The notes: a model not told the origin generated them from the letters alone. DNA of 64,000 nucleotides from JAMXLO01 sp963818775 (GCA_963818775.1 CAWFUF010000006.1:62001-126000), one strand, 5' to 3'. Counted from the first letter of the stretch, positions 17,201-24,518 are shown. Numbers and translations: made by a program.

Positions 17201-17564
17201 CGCCATGCGGCACGCGCCCCTTGCCGACGGTTAGCATACGCGTCAGCCGCCCCCACGCCGCCCGATCCCGCGGGTAGCAGAGCAGATCAGGCGTGTCGTC
17301 GCGGAATGCCAGGCGCGCACCCACCACCAGACGGATGCCGACATCCTTCGCCGCATCCCACATCCGCACTACCCCAGCCACGCTGTTGAGATCGGTGACG
17401 CCGATGGCGGAAATCCCCAGCACCGACGCGGTGGCCGCAAGCTCCTCTGGCGACGAAGCCCCGCGCAGGAAGGAGAAAGCGCTCGCCACCTGAAGCTCGG
17501 CATAAATTCTCCCCCTCTCCTCGCGGGAGGGAGCTGGGGGGAGGGGGCTCTGGGAAATGGGCAC
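14274..17564 (-). CDS. dnaE2: Error-prone DNA polymerase DnaE2 (ImuC)
   Basis: The product is 1096 residues, the usual DnaE2 size. It starts with the PHP domain ('YAELQVASAFSFLRGASS' near residue 21). It contains the family C polymerase catalytic block 'PDIDVDFEHERREEV' near residue 400 and ends with an OB-fold region ('LSVAGVVLVRQRPG', 'VVFCTIEDETGIANVVVW'). DnaE2 is the damage-induced translesion polymerase that works with ImuA and ImuB; the three genes run in the order imuA-imuB-dnaE2 here. Oddities: residues about 838-868 ('GGGIWAAPPPHPPLPQGEEE') are encoded by a palindromic REP-like insert, and the first 20 residues (SPLPPAPSREERGR) come from a second copy. The true start may be later, near 'YAELQV'. 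Confidence 0.93.
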   Translation of the reverse strand: MPISQSPLPPAPSREERGRIYAELQVASAFSFLRGASSPEELAATASVLGISAIGVTDLNSVAGVVRMWDAAKDVGIRLVVGARLAFRDDTPDLLCYPRDRAAWGRLTRMLTVGKGRVPHGDTGDAAKATNRCFLHYADLLEHGEGQILLAVAPDRLDGGFQENLRRLKADFRGRAYLAASRRYRGDDAGRLRAMAELPLPMVATNDVLYHLPDRRPLQDVMTCIRLGCRIDQAGLALQPNAERHLKSPKEMARLFREYPGAVRRTEDIVERCGFSLGELAYEYPDEPIPPGQTPDEHLANLTWQGAAVRYPDGIPQDVRDAIEKELRIIAQLNYARYFLTVHDIVRYAVSRGILCQGRGSAANSAVCYCLHITAVDPAQIDLLFERFISTERREPPDIDVDFEHERREEVIQYIYERYGRERAGIAATVIHYRPKRAIREVGKVMGLSEDATAALSAQAWHAGEGLWSDDCLTEIGLDPTSFILRRSVELARQLVGLPRHLSQHVGGFVLTRGRLDETVPIGRAAMDQRTFIEWDKDDIDRLGIMKVDVLALGMLTCIRKAFEMLGIKNLAEVPTEDTAVYDMLCRGDSIGVFQVESRAQINMLPRLRPRKFYDLVIEVAIVRPGPIQGDMVHPYLRRRQGLEKVELPSPAPESGSANELEQVLGRTLGVPLFQEQAMRIAIDAAKFTPEEANQLRRSMATFRNTGTIHRFFEKMVTGMTARGYTQDFSERCFHQIEGFGTYGFPESHAASFALLVYVSSWLKCHHPAAFACALLNSQPMGFYAPAQIVRDAREHGVEVRPVDVAASAWDCTLEEGALRLGFRLITGFSQEWAERLVTAQGERRGGGIWAAPPPHPPLPQGEEEKTSQGFSELVRVGLPRAALVLLAEADSLRSQKLDRRAALWQVRGLSDLAELPLFAHQPVAIHHVPLPVMMTGEHVITDYQTVGLSLKSHPMRFLRTLFSGEGVLSCAQVAVLADGTRLSVAGVVLVRQRPGNGNVVFCTIEDETGIANVVVWSSLLDRFRRAVMGSSLLQVTGRLQRSPEGIIHVIADRLDDRSAMMARIAEAPATARTLPIRSPGHPRQERIFPRSRDFH
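14971..15010. repeat. REP-like palindrome inside dnaE2 coding sequence
   Basis: The + strand reads CTCCTCCCC-TTGC-GGGAGGGGG followed by a G-rich GGTGGGGAGGGGG arm. The inverted arms form a strong hairpin. The same pattern occurs at 17511-17549. The insert keeps the dnaE2 frame and adds about 25-30 residues. Confidence 0.65.
17511..17549. repeat. REP-like palindrome at the start of dnaE2
   Basis: The + strand reads CCCCCTCTCC-TCGC-GGGAGGGAG followed by CTGGGGGGAGGGGGC. It is a second member of the repeat seen at 14971-15010. It encodes the atypical Pro/Ser/Arg-rich N-terminal residues of the annotated dnaE2 frame and lies close to the imuB stop. Confidence 0.65.
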
Positions 17565-17575
17565 AGCCCCTCACC

Positions 17576-19102
17576 TCACCCGAACAGCCCATGCAGGTAC
17601 CACCGTGGCATCCGGTCCTCGGCATGCAGGCCGGCACGAAAGATCCAGAACCGGGCACCATCGGAATCCTCCACCCGGTAGTAGTCGCGGATCAGGTCCG
17701 TCTCTGGTCGCCTGCCGGATTGCTTGCCGCGCCACCATTCGGCAGCGATCCGCTCGGGACCCGCGGAGGCACGCACGCGATGAGACGCCCCGCGCCATCG
17801 AAACCTGATGGGCGGATCGTCCGGCACCGGAGCGATTACCTCGATCTCTTCCGGCCGATGCAGCAGGCGGATCGGCCGAGGCGCGGCGGGATCGTCCACC
17901 CAGGATGGCTGCTTGAGCGGCAGCGGCGGCACGCGCCGCACGGCACGCTCCGGCACATGGCTCGCAAACGGCACGACACGGAAAACGCGGTCCGAACCCA
18001 GGCGGTTGGTCAGCGTGTCAACCACGCCTGTGAGACGATCGGCCGCGCCCTGAGCAGCGACATCGGCAAGCTGGGCCTGCGCTGACTTCAGTGGCGCCAC
18101 GGTCTCGGCCTCCATCGCGATTACCTCGATGCCAAAGCCTGGATCGACGGTGTCCAGCTTCTCGCGCAGCAGCTTGGTCAGATACGCCGGGTCGCGCACC
18201 GGCAGTGCGGTGCTCACTACGATCTGCGGCACGACATCATCGACACGGAAGAACCGCGCGACGATGCGCTGAGCGCCTTTCTCCTGCTCCGCCAGACAAC
18301 GGCACAATTGTTCGGCCAGCAGCGAAAGCGAGCGCGCCAGGTCCTCCGACGTGCCGATCGGTTCGGCGAAGGCCAGGCGTTCATGCCACTCGATCGGCGG
18401 GTGCGGCCAATCGATGGCTTCCTCGATCGCGCCCAACGCCTGATCCAGCCGCAGCACCGGCATGGCACCGAACCGAGCAGTGATCTGTGCCCGCGGAATG
18501 CGCAGCAAATCCCGCACCGTCCGCAGGCCAAGCCGGCGCAGTCCTGCCACCGTGCCCGCATCAAGCCGCAGGCTGGCGATGGGCAGATCGGCCAGCGCCG
18601 TCTTTTCCTCCCTCGGCGGCAGAACAACCCGATCCGCCCCGGTGTGTGCCAGCGCCCAGGCAGCCCCGGTGGTGCCGGCAACCGCCGAGCGGCAGAGAAT
18701 GGCACTCCGCTCCAATCGGGTAGAGAGGTCCTGCACCAACTCCGCTTCAGTCGCGAACACAGCGGTGCAGCCGGTGATGTCCAGCCATAACCCATCCGGT
18801 GGATCAGCCCCCGCCATCGGCGTGTAGCGCTCGCACCAGGCGGCGAGCCTGCCCAGCGCAGCCTCATCGGCCGCCGGATCGGCATCGAGAGGCACCAGCG
18901 TCGGGCAGACAGCGCGCGCATCGGTCAGCGTCTGCCCGGGCCGCAGCCCCTGCGCCTCGCCATGCTCGCCCACCGCGACAAGATGCCGCACGCCGCGGAC
19001 GGCCTCGACAGTGACCAGCGGCCTATCCGGCGAGGCGGAGACGCTGCGGTTCAGGCGCGTGATCGGCCAGTGCGGCAACCACACGGAGAGGATGCGTCGC
19101 AT
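17576..19102 (-). CDS. imuB: ImuB, Y-family-like polymerase accessory protein
   Basis: The product is about 508 residues from the ATG pair at 19105/19102 ('MRRILSVWLPHWPITRL' is the typical ImuB start); the open frame continues to 19150. It has the Y-family fold ('RPLVTVEAVRGVRHLVAVGE', 'LWLDITGCTAVFATEAELVQ') and a helix-hairpin-helix region ('TVAGLRRLGLRTVRDLLRIP'). It ends with the conserved C-terminal block 'YYRVEDSDGARFWIFRAGLH'. ImuB lacks polymerase activity in characterised systems and bridges DnaE2 to the beta clamp. Its start lies inside the 3' end of imuA (about 80 bases of overlap) and its stop is 11 bases before dnaE2. Confidence 0.9.
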   Translation of the reverse strand: MRRILSVWLPHWPITRLNRSVSASPDRPLVTVEAVRGVRHLVAVGEHGEAQGLRPGQTLTDARAVCPTLVPLDADPAADEAALGRLAAWCERYTPMAGADPPDGLWLDITGCTAVFATEAELVQDLSTRLERSAILCRSAVAGTTGAAWALAHTGADRVVLPPREEKTALADLPIASLRLDAGTVAGLRRLGLRTVRDLLRIPRAQITARFGAMPVLRLDQALGAIEEAIDWPHPPIEWHERLAFAEPIGTSEDLARSLSLLAEQLCRCLAEQEKGAQRIVARFFRVDDVVPQIVVSTALPVRDPAYLTKLLREKLDTVDPGFGIEVIAMEAETVAPLKSAQAQLADVAAQGAADRLTGVVDTLTNRLGSDRVFRVVPFASHVPERAVRRVPPLPLKQPSWVDDPAAPRPIRLLHRPEEIEVIAPVPDDPPIRFRWRGASHRVRASAGPERIAAEWWRGKQSGRRPETDLIRDYYRVEDSDGARFWIFRAGLHAEDRMPRWYLHGLFG

Positions 19103-19847
19103 CATCCGAAGCCTCCATGATCCATTCCCCTGGCCGGCCACTGCGGGCATGCGTCAGCGCCACATGCCAGCGCGGCCGTCCCGGTTCCTTGCCATCCTTC
19201 ACGCTGGGCACCGGCGTGAGATGCCAACGGGTTACGGCGACGCTGGCCTCCCGGTCCGCGGTCCTGTGACCATGCAGCCAGCGGCGCAGTACAAAGGCGG
19301 TGGAGCCGTGGCGCAGGCAGGCAAGCTGCAGGCGGCGCGAGGCGGTGCGGTCGAACTGTGCCACCTCGCCCACCACCGCAGCCGCGACGCCCTCCCGCAG
19401 CGTCACCTCCATGGCGGCGAGCGTCTCGACATCCTTGGCGGGATGCACCAGCACCAACCGGTTGGGATCGAAGCCATAGGGCAGCAGACCAGGCGGATGC
19501 AGATCGCTCTCAGGGCCGATCCAGAACACCGGGCGACTGGGAACGATACGGGCCAGCAGAGCGGCGATAAACCCCGTGGACAGCGCGGCGGTCTCCGCGT
19601 CAAGCCCGGCCGCACCGATCTCATGCAACTGGCCCAGCGCCAAGCCGCCGCCCAGACAGCTATCTAACCGCGGATCACCGAACGGCAGGAGAGCGCCGGG
19701 TGACTTCGCTGGCCCTCGCAAGCCAGCCAGATGTGCCGGCAAGGCTTTTGGCCGGCTAAACCTGCCCATCCGGCCAGAGTCCTCGGCCTCGGAGACAGTT
19801 GGGGATTCGTCAGCAGGCCGTTCAGTGATGCAGGATGGCATGCGCAT
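19023..19847 (-). CDS. imuA: ImuA, RecA-like mutasome protein
   Basis: The frame encodes 274 residues from 19847. The likely true start is an internal ATG at 19769 ('MGRFSRPKALPAHLAGLRG'), because the SOS box at 19854-19868 lies only 6 bases before the first ATG. The body contains 'LPFGDPRLDSCLGGGLALGQ' and 'LHEIGAAG', the ImuA equivalent of the RecA/SulA-like nucleotide-binding region. It also has 'RPVFWIGPESDLHPPGLLPY' and ends 'HAPEPQRLRLAG'. ImuA acts with ImuB and DnaE2 in SOS mutagenesis. It is the first gene of the cassette. Confidence 0.88.
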   Translation of the reverse strand: MRMPSCITERPADESPTVSEAEDSGRMGRFSRPKALPAHLAGLRGPAKSPGALLPFGDPRLDSCLGGGLALGQLHEIGAAGLDAETAALSTGFIAALLARIVPSRPVFWIGPESDLHPPGLLPYGFDPNRLVLVHPAKDVETLAAMEVTLREGVAAAVVGEVAQFDRTASRRLQLACLRHGSTAFVLRRWLHGHRTADREASVAVTRWHLTPVPSVKDGKEPGRPRWHVALTHARSGRPGEWIMEASDDATHPLRVVAALADHAPEPQRLRLAG

Positions 19848-19853
19848 GGCTAT

Positions 19854-19868
19854 GTTCTTTATTTGTTC
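19854..19868 (-). promoter_or_regulatory. LexA (SOS) box, GTTC-N7-GTTC
   Basis: The + strand reads GTTC-TTTATTT-GTTC, an exact match to the alphaproteobacterial LexA direct repeat. It sits between the stop of the NUDIX gene and imuA, so it should control the imuA-imuB-dnaE2 operon. Confidence 0.85.
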
Positions 19869-20642
19869 CTAGCCAGCGCTCAGAGTCAACGACTCGAATC
19901 GGGAACTCCGATTCGTCAGTCCCGCACGAATCAGGAACTCGCGCGCCGGCGGCACCAGCCCCTCCCCAACCTTGGCCAGAAATGCCGAAAGCCGGCCCTT
20001 CGGCACCACCAGCATTTGCTCGTATTCCGCATTTCCACGCGCCCGGTGCGCCGACAGCACCGCCTTGGCGCTCAGCTTCGTGGCCAGCGCCATCCCGAGA
20101 TCCGAGACATGACTGCCCGGATGCTCCACGACGCAAAGCGGCCGCGGCTCCCCCACCGCATCAGGCAAAAGCCCGAGTTCTTCCCGCAATTCCCGCAGCA
20201 ACTGGCGACGAAGATCGGCAGTGCCATCCTCGGACACGGCAGCCGCGTCCACGCTGCCAGCCGGTGGCAACTGCCACATGCCAGCCTGATAGATCGCCGC
20301 CCGGTGCCGCCGCCCCACCATCACGCCACCTGCACAGAGCAGCACTCCGCACACCGCGAACGACCGCACGCCCAGCTCGGCGAACAGCTCGGGCCGCTCC
20401 ATTTGTGCGACGACGCGGCGGTATTCAGTCAGATGGCCGGAGATCAGGTGCGGTGTGATCGTATCAGCGCTGAACACCCGGCCATTGAACATCTGCCCTG
20501 CCCCGCCGGCAGCCACCCGCTGGAACGCCTCCTGCCATAGGCGTTCCACCTCCTGATCCACGGCGCGCGCCAGCTCCGGCATCGCGCGCTCAATCCGCAC
20601 CACGACATCCGGCGCGACCTCATGCACGACAAATCCGTCCAC
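19869..20642 (-). CDS. NUDIX-domain protein
   Basis: The product is 257 residues. The middle contains a Nudix box with an insertion: 'WQLPPAGSVDAAA' leads into 'LLRELREELGLLPDAVGE', matching RE-U-x-EE-x-G-U. The N-terminal 110 residues ('RVFSADTITPHLISGHLTEY') form a substrate-side domain found in larger NUDIX proteins of this group. It should hydrolyse a nucleoside diphosphate-linked compound; the substrate cannot be read. It lies on the same strand and immediately upstream of the imuA SOS box. It diverges from the cupin gene with 62 bases between. Confidence 0.75.
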   Translation of the reverse strand: MDGFVVHEVAPDVVVRIERAMPELARAVDQEVERLWQEAFQRVAAGGAGQMFNGRVFSADTITPHLISGHLTEYRRVVAQMERPELFAELGVRSFAVCGVLLCAGGVMVGRRHRAAIYQAGMWQLPPAGSVDAAAVSEDGTADLRRQLLRELREELGLLPDAVGEPRPLCVVEHPGSHVSDLGMALATKLSAKAVLSAHRARGNAEYEQMLVVPKGRLSAFLAKVGEGLVPPAREFLIRAGLTNRSSRFESLTLSAG

Positions 20643-20704
20643 CGCCTTCCCTTCCCGCGCCGGCGACCCGATAGTAAGGCCGGATCAGCCGAAGGAAGCA
20701 GGGC

Positions 20705-21202
20705 ATGAGCCAGCACGACCATCATCACGAGGCGCCGGCACCAGGCACCGTGGACTGGCGCCATAACGGCGTGCGGGTCATCAAGGGCAACCAGCTCGAC
20801 CCCAACACCGCGCAGACGCCCGGCATGAACCGCGCCGCCGCGATCAATGCCGCCCGTGTCGGTGCCCAGAAGATCTGGGCCGGCACCGTCAGCATCCACG
20901 CCAATGCCAAGACCGGCGCCCACCACCACGGCGCGCTTGAAAGCGTGATCTACGTCGTGCGTGGAAAGGCCCGCATGCGCTGGGGTGAGCACCTGGAATT
21001 CGTCGCGGAGGCCGATGCAGGGGACTTCATCTTCGTGCCCCCTTACGTGCCGCACCAGGAGATCAACGCCAGCTCCGACGAGACGCTGGAATGCGTGCTG
21101 GTGCGCAGCGACAACGAGGCCGTGGTGGTCAACCTGGACATCGAGCCGGTCGAGAAGCCCGAGGCTGTCTACTGGGTCGACCCCATCCACAAGCATCCTT
21201 AG
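20705..21202 (+). CDS. Small cupin-fold protein
   Basis: The product is 165 residues. The His-rich start (MSQHDHHHE) is followed by a single cupin barrel. Motif 1 is 'GAHHHGALESVIYVVRGKAR' (two His and the Glu as metal ligands, near residues 70-90). Motif 2 is 'AGDFIFVPPYVPHQEINAS', with the third His. It probably binds a divalent metal and acts as a small dioxygenase, isomerase or sensor; the substrate is unknown. An AGCAGGGC site precedes the ATG. It ends 4 bases before the stop of the converging toxin gene. Confidence 0.85.
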   Translation: MSQHDHHHEAPAPGTVDWRHNGVRVIKGNQLDPNTAQTPGMNRAAAINAARVGAQKIWAGTVSIHANAKTGAHHHGALESVIYVVRGKARMRWGEHLEFVAEADAGDFIFVPPYVPHQEINASSDETLECVLVRSDNEAVVVNLDIEPVEKPEAVYWVDPIHKHP

Positions 21203-21206
21203 CTGC

Positions 21207-21890
21207 TTACATCACTCGCTTTTCGTAGACCATGGTGATCACCCGCCCGTCCCACACGTAGCACAGGTGCCGTTCCTGCCTGGGATTGCTCAGGCAACGC
21301 GGCCTGAACACCGCGGCGCAGATGCCGTCGATGTGCCGGACGCTGTCATAGACGATACCGGATGAGCCCTCGGCGCGAAGCCGGCCCGCCAACACCTGAC
21401 CCGCCGCGTAGTCGTCCGGATGGTAAACCAGCGGCAGTGCTGCTCGTTTGCCGCTTATGTCGTGCAACTCGCCATCCAGGTCCACGACATAGACGCGCAT
21501 GTCCAATTCCATGCGCGGTTGACCGGTCGCCTGCATGAAGCGTTCCCGGTGATACCTCGTTTCAGTGATCGCCGTGGCCAGGGTCCCACCGGCATAGAAC
21601 ACGCCATAACTGCCGTCGCTGAAGCGGCTGCCGTCCGGGTTCGGGTGAGTGAAGGCCGCCATGATGACCGAGCTGCCGGGTCCACTGATGCGTTCCGCCA
21701 CCGGGACCAGCGCGATGTCTCCCACTTCGTCCCTGATCCGATCGTTCGTCAGGGATTCCAGCGCGATCAGTGCATCCCAGTCGGCGGGATCAGCGATCCG
21801 CTCAAACAGGTCGATCGGCGGAAATCTGCTCGGAACGATGCGCCAGCAGGGCTGCCAGACGACATGCCGTTTGTCGATCGTTACGCCCAT
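21207..21890 (-). CDS. RES-domain toxin (NAD+-targeting)
   Basis: The product is 227 residues, the size of RES-domain toxins. Visible blocks include 'CWRIVPSRFPPIDLFERIAD', 'GVFYAGGTLATAITETRYHR' and 'SSGIVYDSVRH', which contain the Arg, Tyr, Glu and Ser positions typical of the family. Characterised members consume NAD+ by phosphorolysis or ADP-ribosylate targets. Its start overlaps the antitoxin stop region by 10 bases (21881-21890), a standard antitoxin-first arrangement. The exact chemistry here is inferred. Confidence 0.85.
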   Translation of the reverse strand: MGVTIDKRHVVWQPCWRIVPSRFPPIDLFERIADPADWDALIALESLTNDRIRDEVGDIALVPVAERISGPGSSVIMAAFTHPNPDGSRFSDGSYGVFYAGGTLATAITETRYHRERFMQATGQPRMELDMRVYVVDLDGELHDISGKRAALPLVYHPDDYAAGQVLAGRLRAEGSSGIVYDSVRHIDGICAAVFRPRCLSNPRQERHLCYVWDGRVITMVYEKRVM

Positions 21891-22282
21891 CCGCCTCGTT
21901 GCGCGTCGAGATAGCGGCGGACGACGAACAGGTCGGCGACGTGGCCGGACAGCATCCGTTCCAACGCGGATCGGCCAGCAAACAATGGAGCCTGATTGGG
22001 TTGGCGCACCCAGGCGTCTGCGGCGTGAGGGTCAGGCAAAAGGATTTGCAGAGCCTTGTAGATACCCAGGAGGTAGGAGATCCGTTCCAGCGTATCCTTC
22101 GGCAACTCGACATCGGCATTCTTCTTCCATTTGAAGAAGGTGGACCGCGCGGTGACCCCGAGCAGGGTCATCTGCTCCGCAATGCTGAGCTGCCAAAGTT
22201 CGGCAATCCGGAAAAACGCCCGCAACGCAGGCGGTGAGAGTACCTTCCTGGATCCCTCTTGCGGTTCCACGGCCGAGATCAT
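21881..22282 (-). CDS. Xre/MbcA/ParS-type antitoxin
   Basis: The product is 133 residues. The N-terminal half holds a helix-turn-helix-like segment ('LSIAEQMTLLGVTARSTFFK'). The C-terminal half is the toxin-binding domain ('ERISYLLGIYKALQILLPDP', 'APLFAGRSALERMLSGHVAD', then 'VRRYLDAQRGG'). This is the usual partner of RES toxins, neutralising the enzyme and repressing its own promoter. It overlaps the toxin gene by 10 bases. An inverted repeat just upstream (22292-22325) is a candidate operator. Confidence 0.87.
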   Translation of the reverse strand: MISAVEPQEGSRKVLSPPALRAFFRIAELWQLSIAEQMTLLGVTARSTFFKWKKNADVELPKDTLERISYLLGIYKALQILLPDPHAADAWVRQPNQAPLFAGRSALERMLSGHVADLFVVRRYLDAQRGGWA

Positions 22283-22291
22283 GATGCATAT

Positions 22292-22325
22292 TTGGACTTG
22301 AAGAACGATTTGTCCAGCATTGGAC
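22292..22325. promoter_or_regulatory. Candidate operator of the RES/Xre pair
   Basis: A perfect inverted repeat GTCCA-GCAT-TGGAC lies at 22312-22325, and a further half-site TTGGAC lies at 22292-22297, 10-43 bases upstream of the antitoxin start. Spacing and position suit antitoxin autoregulation; this is inference. Confidence 0.4.
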
Positions 22326-22774
22326 TACGTTTCTCCGCCGCACCCATTCAATGCTGACACGATCAGGGCGATTCCCTGGGCGTGCCAGCGCTGCACCGCC
22401 TTGTGGTCGGCACCGATCGCGACGGCCAGCCGGCGCCATGGGTAAAGATTACGCTCGGTGATTGGGTGAACCAAGGCCCGGGCACCGACGATCCGTCGCA
22501 GCACGTAGCGATCCACCGGGATCAGGGGGATCCAGCCCATCGCCTCGTCCATGCGAGTTATCCGCGCAGCGGGGGGAATCGGCGGACGGATGCTCTTCGA
22601 GGTCCAGCCATAGCTTTCGACCGCGGTGCGTACGATCTCGAGTGATGAACTGCGCAGCCTGGTCGACCAGCCTGAACCTGGCAGAGCGAGCAGCGTCGCG
22701 CCCGCCTCTTCCAGCCGGTGGATCACCGATCCGGCGTCGACTGGCCGCGCTTCCGCGCCTCGCGCCTTGCTCAT
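22325..22774 (-). CDS. DUF6362-like protein
   Basis: The product is 149 residues. The C-terminal two thirds ('ITRMDEAMGWIPLIPVDRYV', 'RRIVGARALVHP', 'LAVAIGADHKAVQRWHAQGI') match the layout of DUF6362: a conserved Met-Asp-Glu...Trp-Ile/Leu block followed by a helix-turn-helix. Such proteins are frequent in alphaproteobacterial prophages. It probably binds DNA, perhaps as a small-terminase-like or regulatory protein. An AAGGA site precedes the ATG. It follows the GcrA-like gene by 22 bases and ends 42 bases before the antitoxin start, so the minus-strand genes may be co-transcribed. Confidence 0.6.
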   Translation of the reverse strand: MSKARGAEARPVDAGSVIHRLEEAGATLLALPGSGWSTRLRSSSLEIVRTAVESYGWTSKSIRPPIPPAARITRMDEAMGWIPLIPVDRYVLRRIVGARALVHPITERNLYPWRRLAVAIGADHKAVQRWHAQGIALIVSALNGCGGET

Positions 22775-22796
22775 TAGTCGGGTTCCTTGGGCGGTA

Positions 22797-23087
22797 TCAC
22801 CGCGGAAAAACCGGTAGCGGGTATGGCGTGTTCTCCAGCACGGTGCCGGCGGTGATCACGCCCCAGCTTCGCGGATGCCCTGCCGGTAGCGGATCGCGCG
22901 ATGGATCCTCCGGTGGTGGCACGAATTCGTGCGGCGGCGGCCGGGCTCCGATGCGACGGCCACGCTCGATGACGGACCAGCGGTTGAAGCCAAGGATGGC
23001 AGCGATCGTGTCCCAGCACGCGCCTTCGCGCCTCAGACGCCTGATCTGCGTGTCCTGCGCCTCGGTCCAGACGAGCTTCTTTGGCAT
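22797..23087 (-). CDS. GcrA-like small helix-turn-helix protein
   Basis: The product is 96 residues from ATG 23087, which has a strong GGAGG site just upstream. An open frame extending further to 23291 runs through the promoter region and is unlikely. Residues 1-48 ('LVWTEAQDTQIRRLRREGAC', 'TIAAILGFNRWSVIERGRRI') resemble the DNA-binding part of the GcrA family: W-T, a helix, then a helix-turn-helix with 'R..VI.RG.R.G'. The C-terminal half is Pro-rich and differs from cell-cycle GcrA, so this is a phage-type relative rather than GcrA itself. It is divergent from the XRE gene at 23195. Confidence 0.6.
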   Translation of the reverse strand: MPKKLVWTEAQDTQIRRLRREGACWDTIAAILGFNRWSVIERGRRIGARPPPHEFVPPPEDPSRDPLPAGHPRSWGVITAGTVLENTPYPLPVFPR

Positions 23088-23194
23088 GCCACCTCCGAAC
23101 AAAGCGGGAACGATGCAGGTTAGTAAAACAGTCCACATTATGTCAATATAAATAACAGATGGCGCCGTTAGCAGAACTGACGTAGGCTGCCGCG
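23088..23194. promoter_or_regulatory. Divergent promoter/operator region
   Basis: This 107-base AT-rich gap separates the GcrA-like and XRE genes. It contains two near-identical direct repeats, GTTAGTAAAAC (23119-23129) and GTTAGCAGAAC (23167-23177), differing at two positions and spaced by 48 bases. They are candidate binding sites for the XRE protein. Confidence 0.4.
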
Positions 23195-23536
23195 ATGACG
23201 AATCCGCAGGATATTGGCGCCCGCATTCGCGCCTCGCGCGAAGACCAGGGCTGGACGCAGGATCAGCTGGCCGCTGCGGTCGGCGTGTCACGCAGCGCGG
23301 TGGCGCAATGGGAAACCGGCCGCGCAGGGCAGGTCACGACGAACCTGACGCGGGTCGCGGCGGCGCTAGGCATCGGCGTCGAATATCTGATGTACGGCCG
23401 CGACCCGCGGGCCGCCGGTCAGGCCTACAGCGGCGACGAGCTCGCAATGCTGCGGCTGTACCGCGAGTGCTTGGCGGAAGACCGCCAGCTTCTGCTGCGC
23501 ACAGCCCGTCGGCTGGCGAAGTCCGCTGCTAAGTAG
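23195..23536 (+). CDS. XRE-family transcriptional regulator
   Basis: The product is 113 residues. Residues 5-62 are a clear lambda-repressor-like helix-turn-helix ('IGARIRASREDQGWTQDQLA', 'GVSRSAVAQWETGRAG', 'LTRVAAALGIGVEYLMYG'). The short C-terminal region carries no peptidase or dimerisation motif. It faces the GcrA-like/DUF6362 genes across a shared regulatory region, as a phage-type repressor would. It overlaps the phosphotransacetylase-like gene tail to tail by 8 bases. Confidence 0.85.
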   Translation: MTNPQDIGARIRASREDQGWTQDQLAAAVGVSRSAVAQWETGRAGQVTTNLTRVAAALGIGVEYLMYGRDPRAAGQAYSGDELAMLRLYRECLAEDRQLLLRTARRLAKSAAK

Positions 23537-24518
23537 CCGCTGTCCGCCTTAGCCGCGCCGCCGCCACCATCGAGGCGATCGCGCACGACGCCTGCCGCGC
23601 CAGAAGCGAGTCCGCCCGGCTGGTCAGAATGATCGGTACCCGCGCTCCAAGTACGATACCCGCCGTGTCGGCACCGGCAAGGAACGACAGGCTCTTGGCC
23701 AGCATGTTCCCGGCCTCGAGGTCAGGGACCACCAACAGATTGGCCCTGCCCGCGACCGGCGAGACAATGTGTTTGATCGCAGCCGCCTTGGGACAGATCG
23801 CATTATCGAGCGCCAGCGGGCCATCCAGCACCGCGCCGGTGATCTGTCCGCGGTCCGCCATCTTGCAGAGCGCCGCCGCCTCAATCGTTGACAGAATTTT
23901 AGGATTGACCGTTTCCATCGCCGACAGGATTGCGACACGGACTTCCGGATAGCCAACCGCGTGCGCCAGGTCGATCGCGTTCTGCACGATGTCGATCTTG
24001 TCTTCCAGCGTCGGCGCGATGTTCACCGCGGCATCGGTGATGATCAGCGGGTCGAGGTGGCCGGGGACGTCCATGACGAAGCAATGGCTGATCCGCCGCT
24101 CAGTGCGGATGCCGGTATCTCTGGCAATCACCGCGGCCATCAGTTCATCGGTGTGCAGGCTGCCCTTCATCAGTGCGCCGGCCTTGGCTTCCCGCACCAG
24201 GGCAACCGCCTTCGCCGCCGAATCGTGGCTGTGCGCAGACTCGACGATCGGCAGATCGGTAATGTCCAACCCATATCGTGCCGCCACATCGCGAATGCGC
24301 GCCGGCGGACCCACCAGAATCGGCTCGATCAGACCTAGCTTGCGTGCCTCGATTGCCCCCCCAAGCGACACTTCGTCGCAGGGATGCGCAACTGCTGTCG
24401 TGACCGGCGGCAGCTTCTTCGCCGTCTCGATCAGGCGCAGATACTTATCGTGCGCGCGCGGACGAACATGCAGGGAGTGGGAATACTGATTGTCCATGTC
24501 CGTTGCACTATGTTGCAT
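23529..24518 (-). CDS. Phosphate acetyl/butyryl transferase family enzyme
   Basis: The product is about 329 residues from ATG 24518 (24497 is also possible; a TTG at 24548 is the longest frame). It belongs to the PTA/PTB family, which converts acyl-CoA and phosphate to acyl phosphate and CoA. Visible blocks are 'VAHPCDEVSLGGAIEARKLG', 'AGALMKGSLHTDELM', 'DAAVNIAPTLEDKIDIVQNA', 'GPLALDNAICPKAAAIK' and 'LLVVPDLEAGNMLAKSL'. No acetate kinase gene is adjacent, so whether it uses acetyl- or butyryl-CoA is open. It converges with the XRE gene. Confidence 0.85.
   Translation of the reverse strand: MQHSATDMDNQYSHSLHVRPRAHDKYLRLIETAKKLPPVTTAVAHPCDEVSLGGAIEARKLGLIEPILVGPPARIRDVAARYGLDITDLPIVESAHSHDSAAKAVALVREAKAGALMKGSLHTDELMAAVIARDTGIRTERRISHCFVMDVPGHLDPLIITDAAVNIAPTLEDKIDIVQNAIDLAHAVGYPEVRVAILSAMETVNPKILSTIEAAALCKMADRGQITGAVLDGPLALDNAICPKAAAIKHIVSPVAGRANLLVVPDLEAGNMLAKSLSFLAGADTAGIVLGARVPIILTSRADSLLARQASCAIASMVAAARLRRTAAT

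Noticed and set aside
22797..23291. 164-residue version of the GcrA-like gene
   Set aside because: The extension crosses the divergent promoter and part of the XRE gene. A strong ribosome site sits just before ATG 23087.
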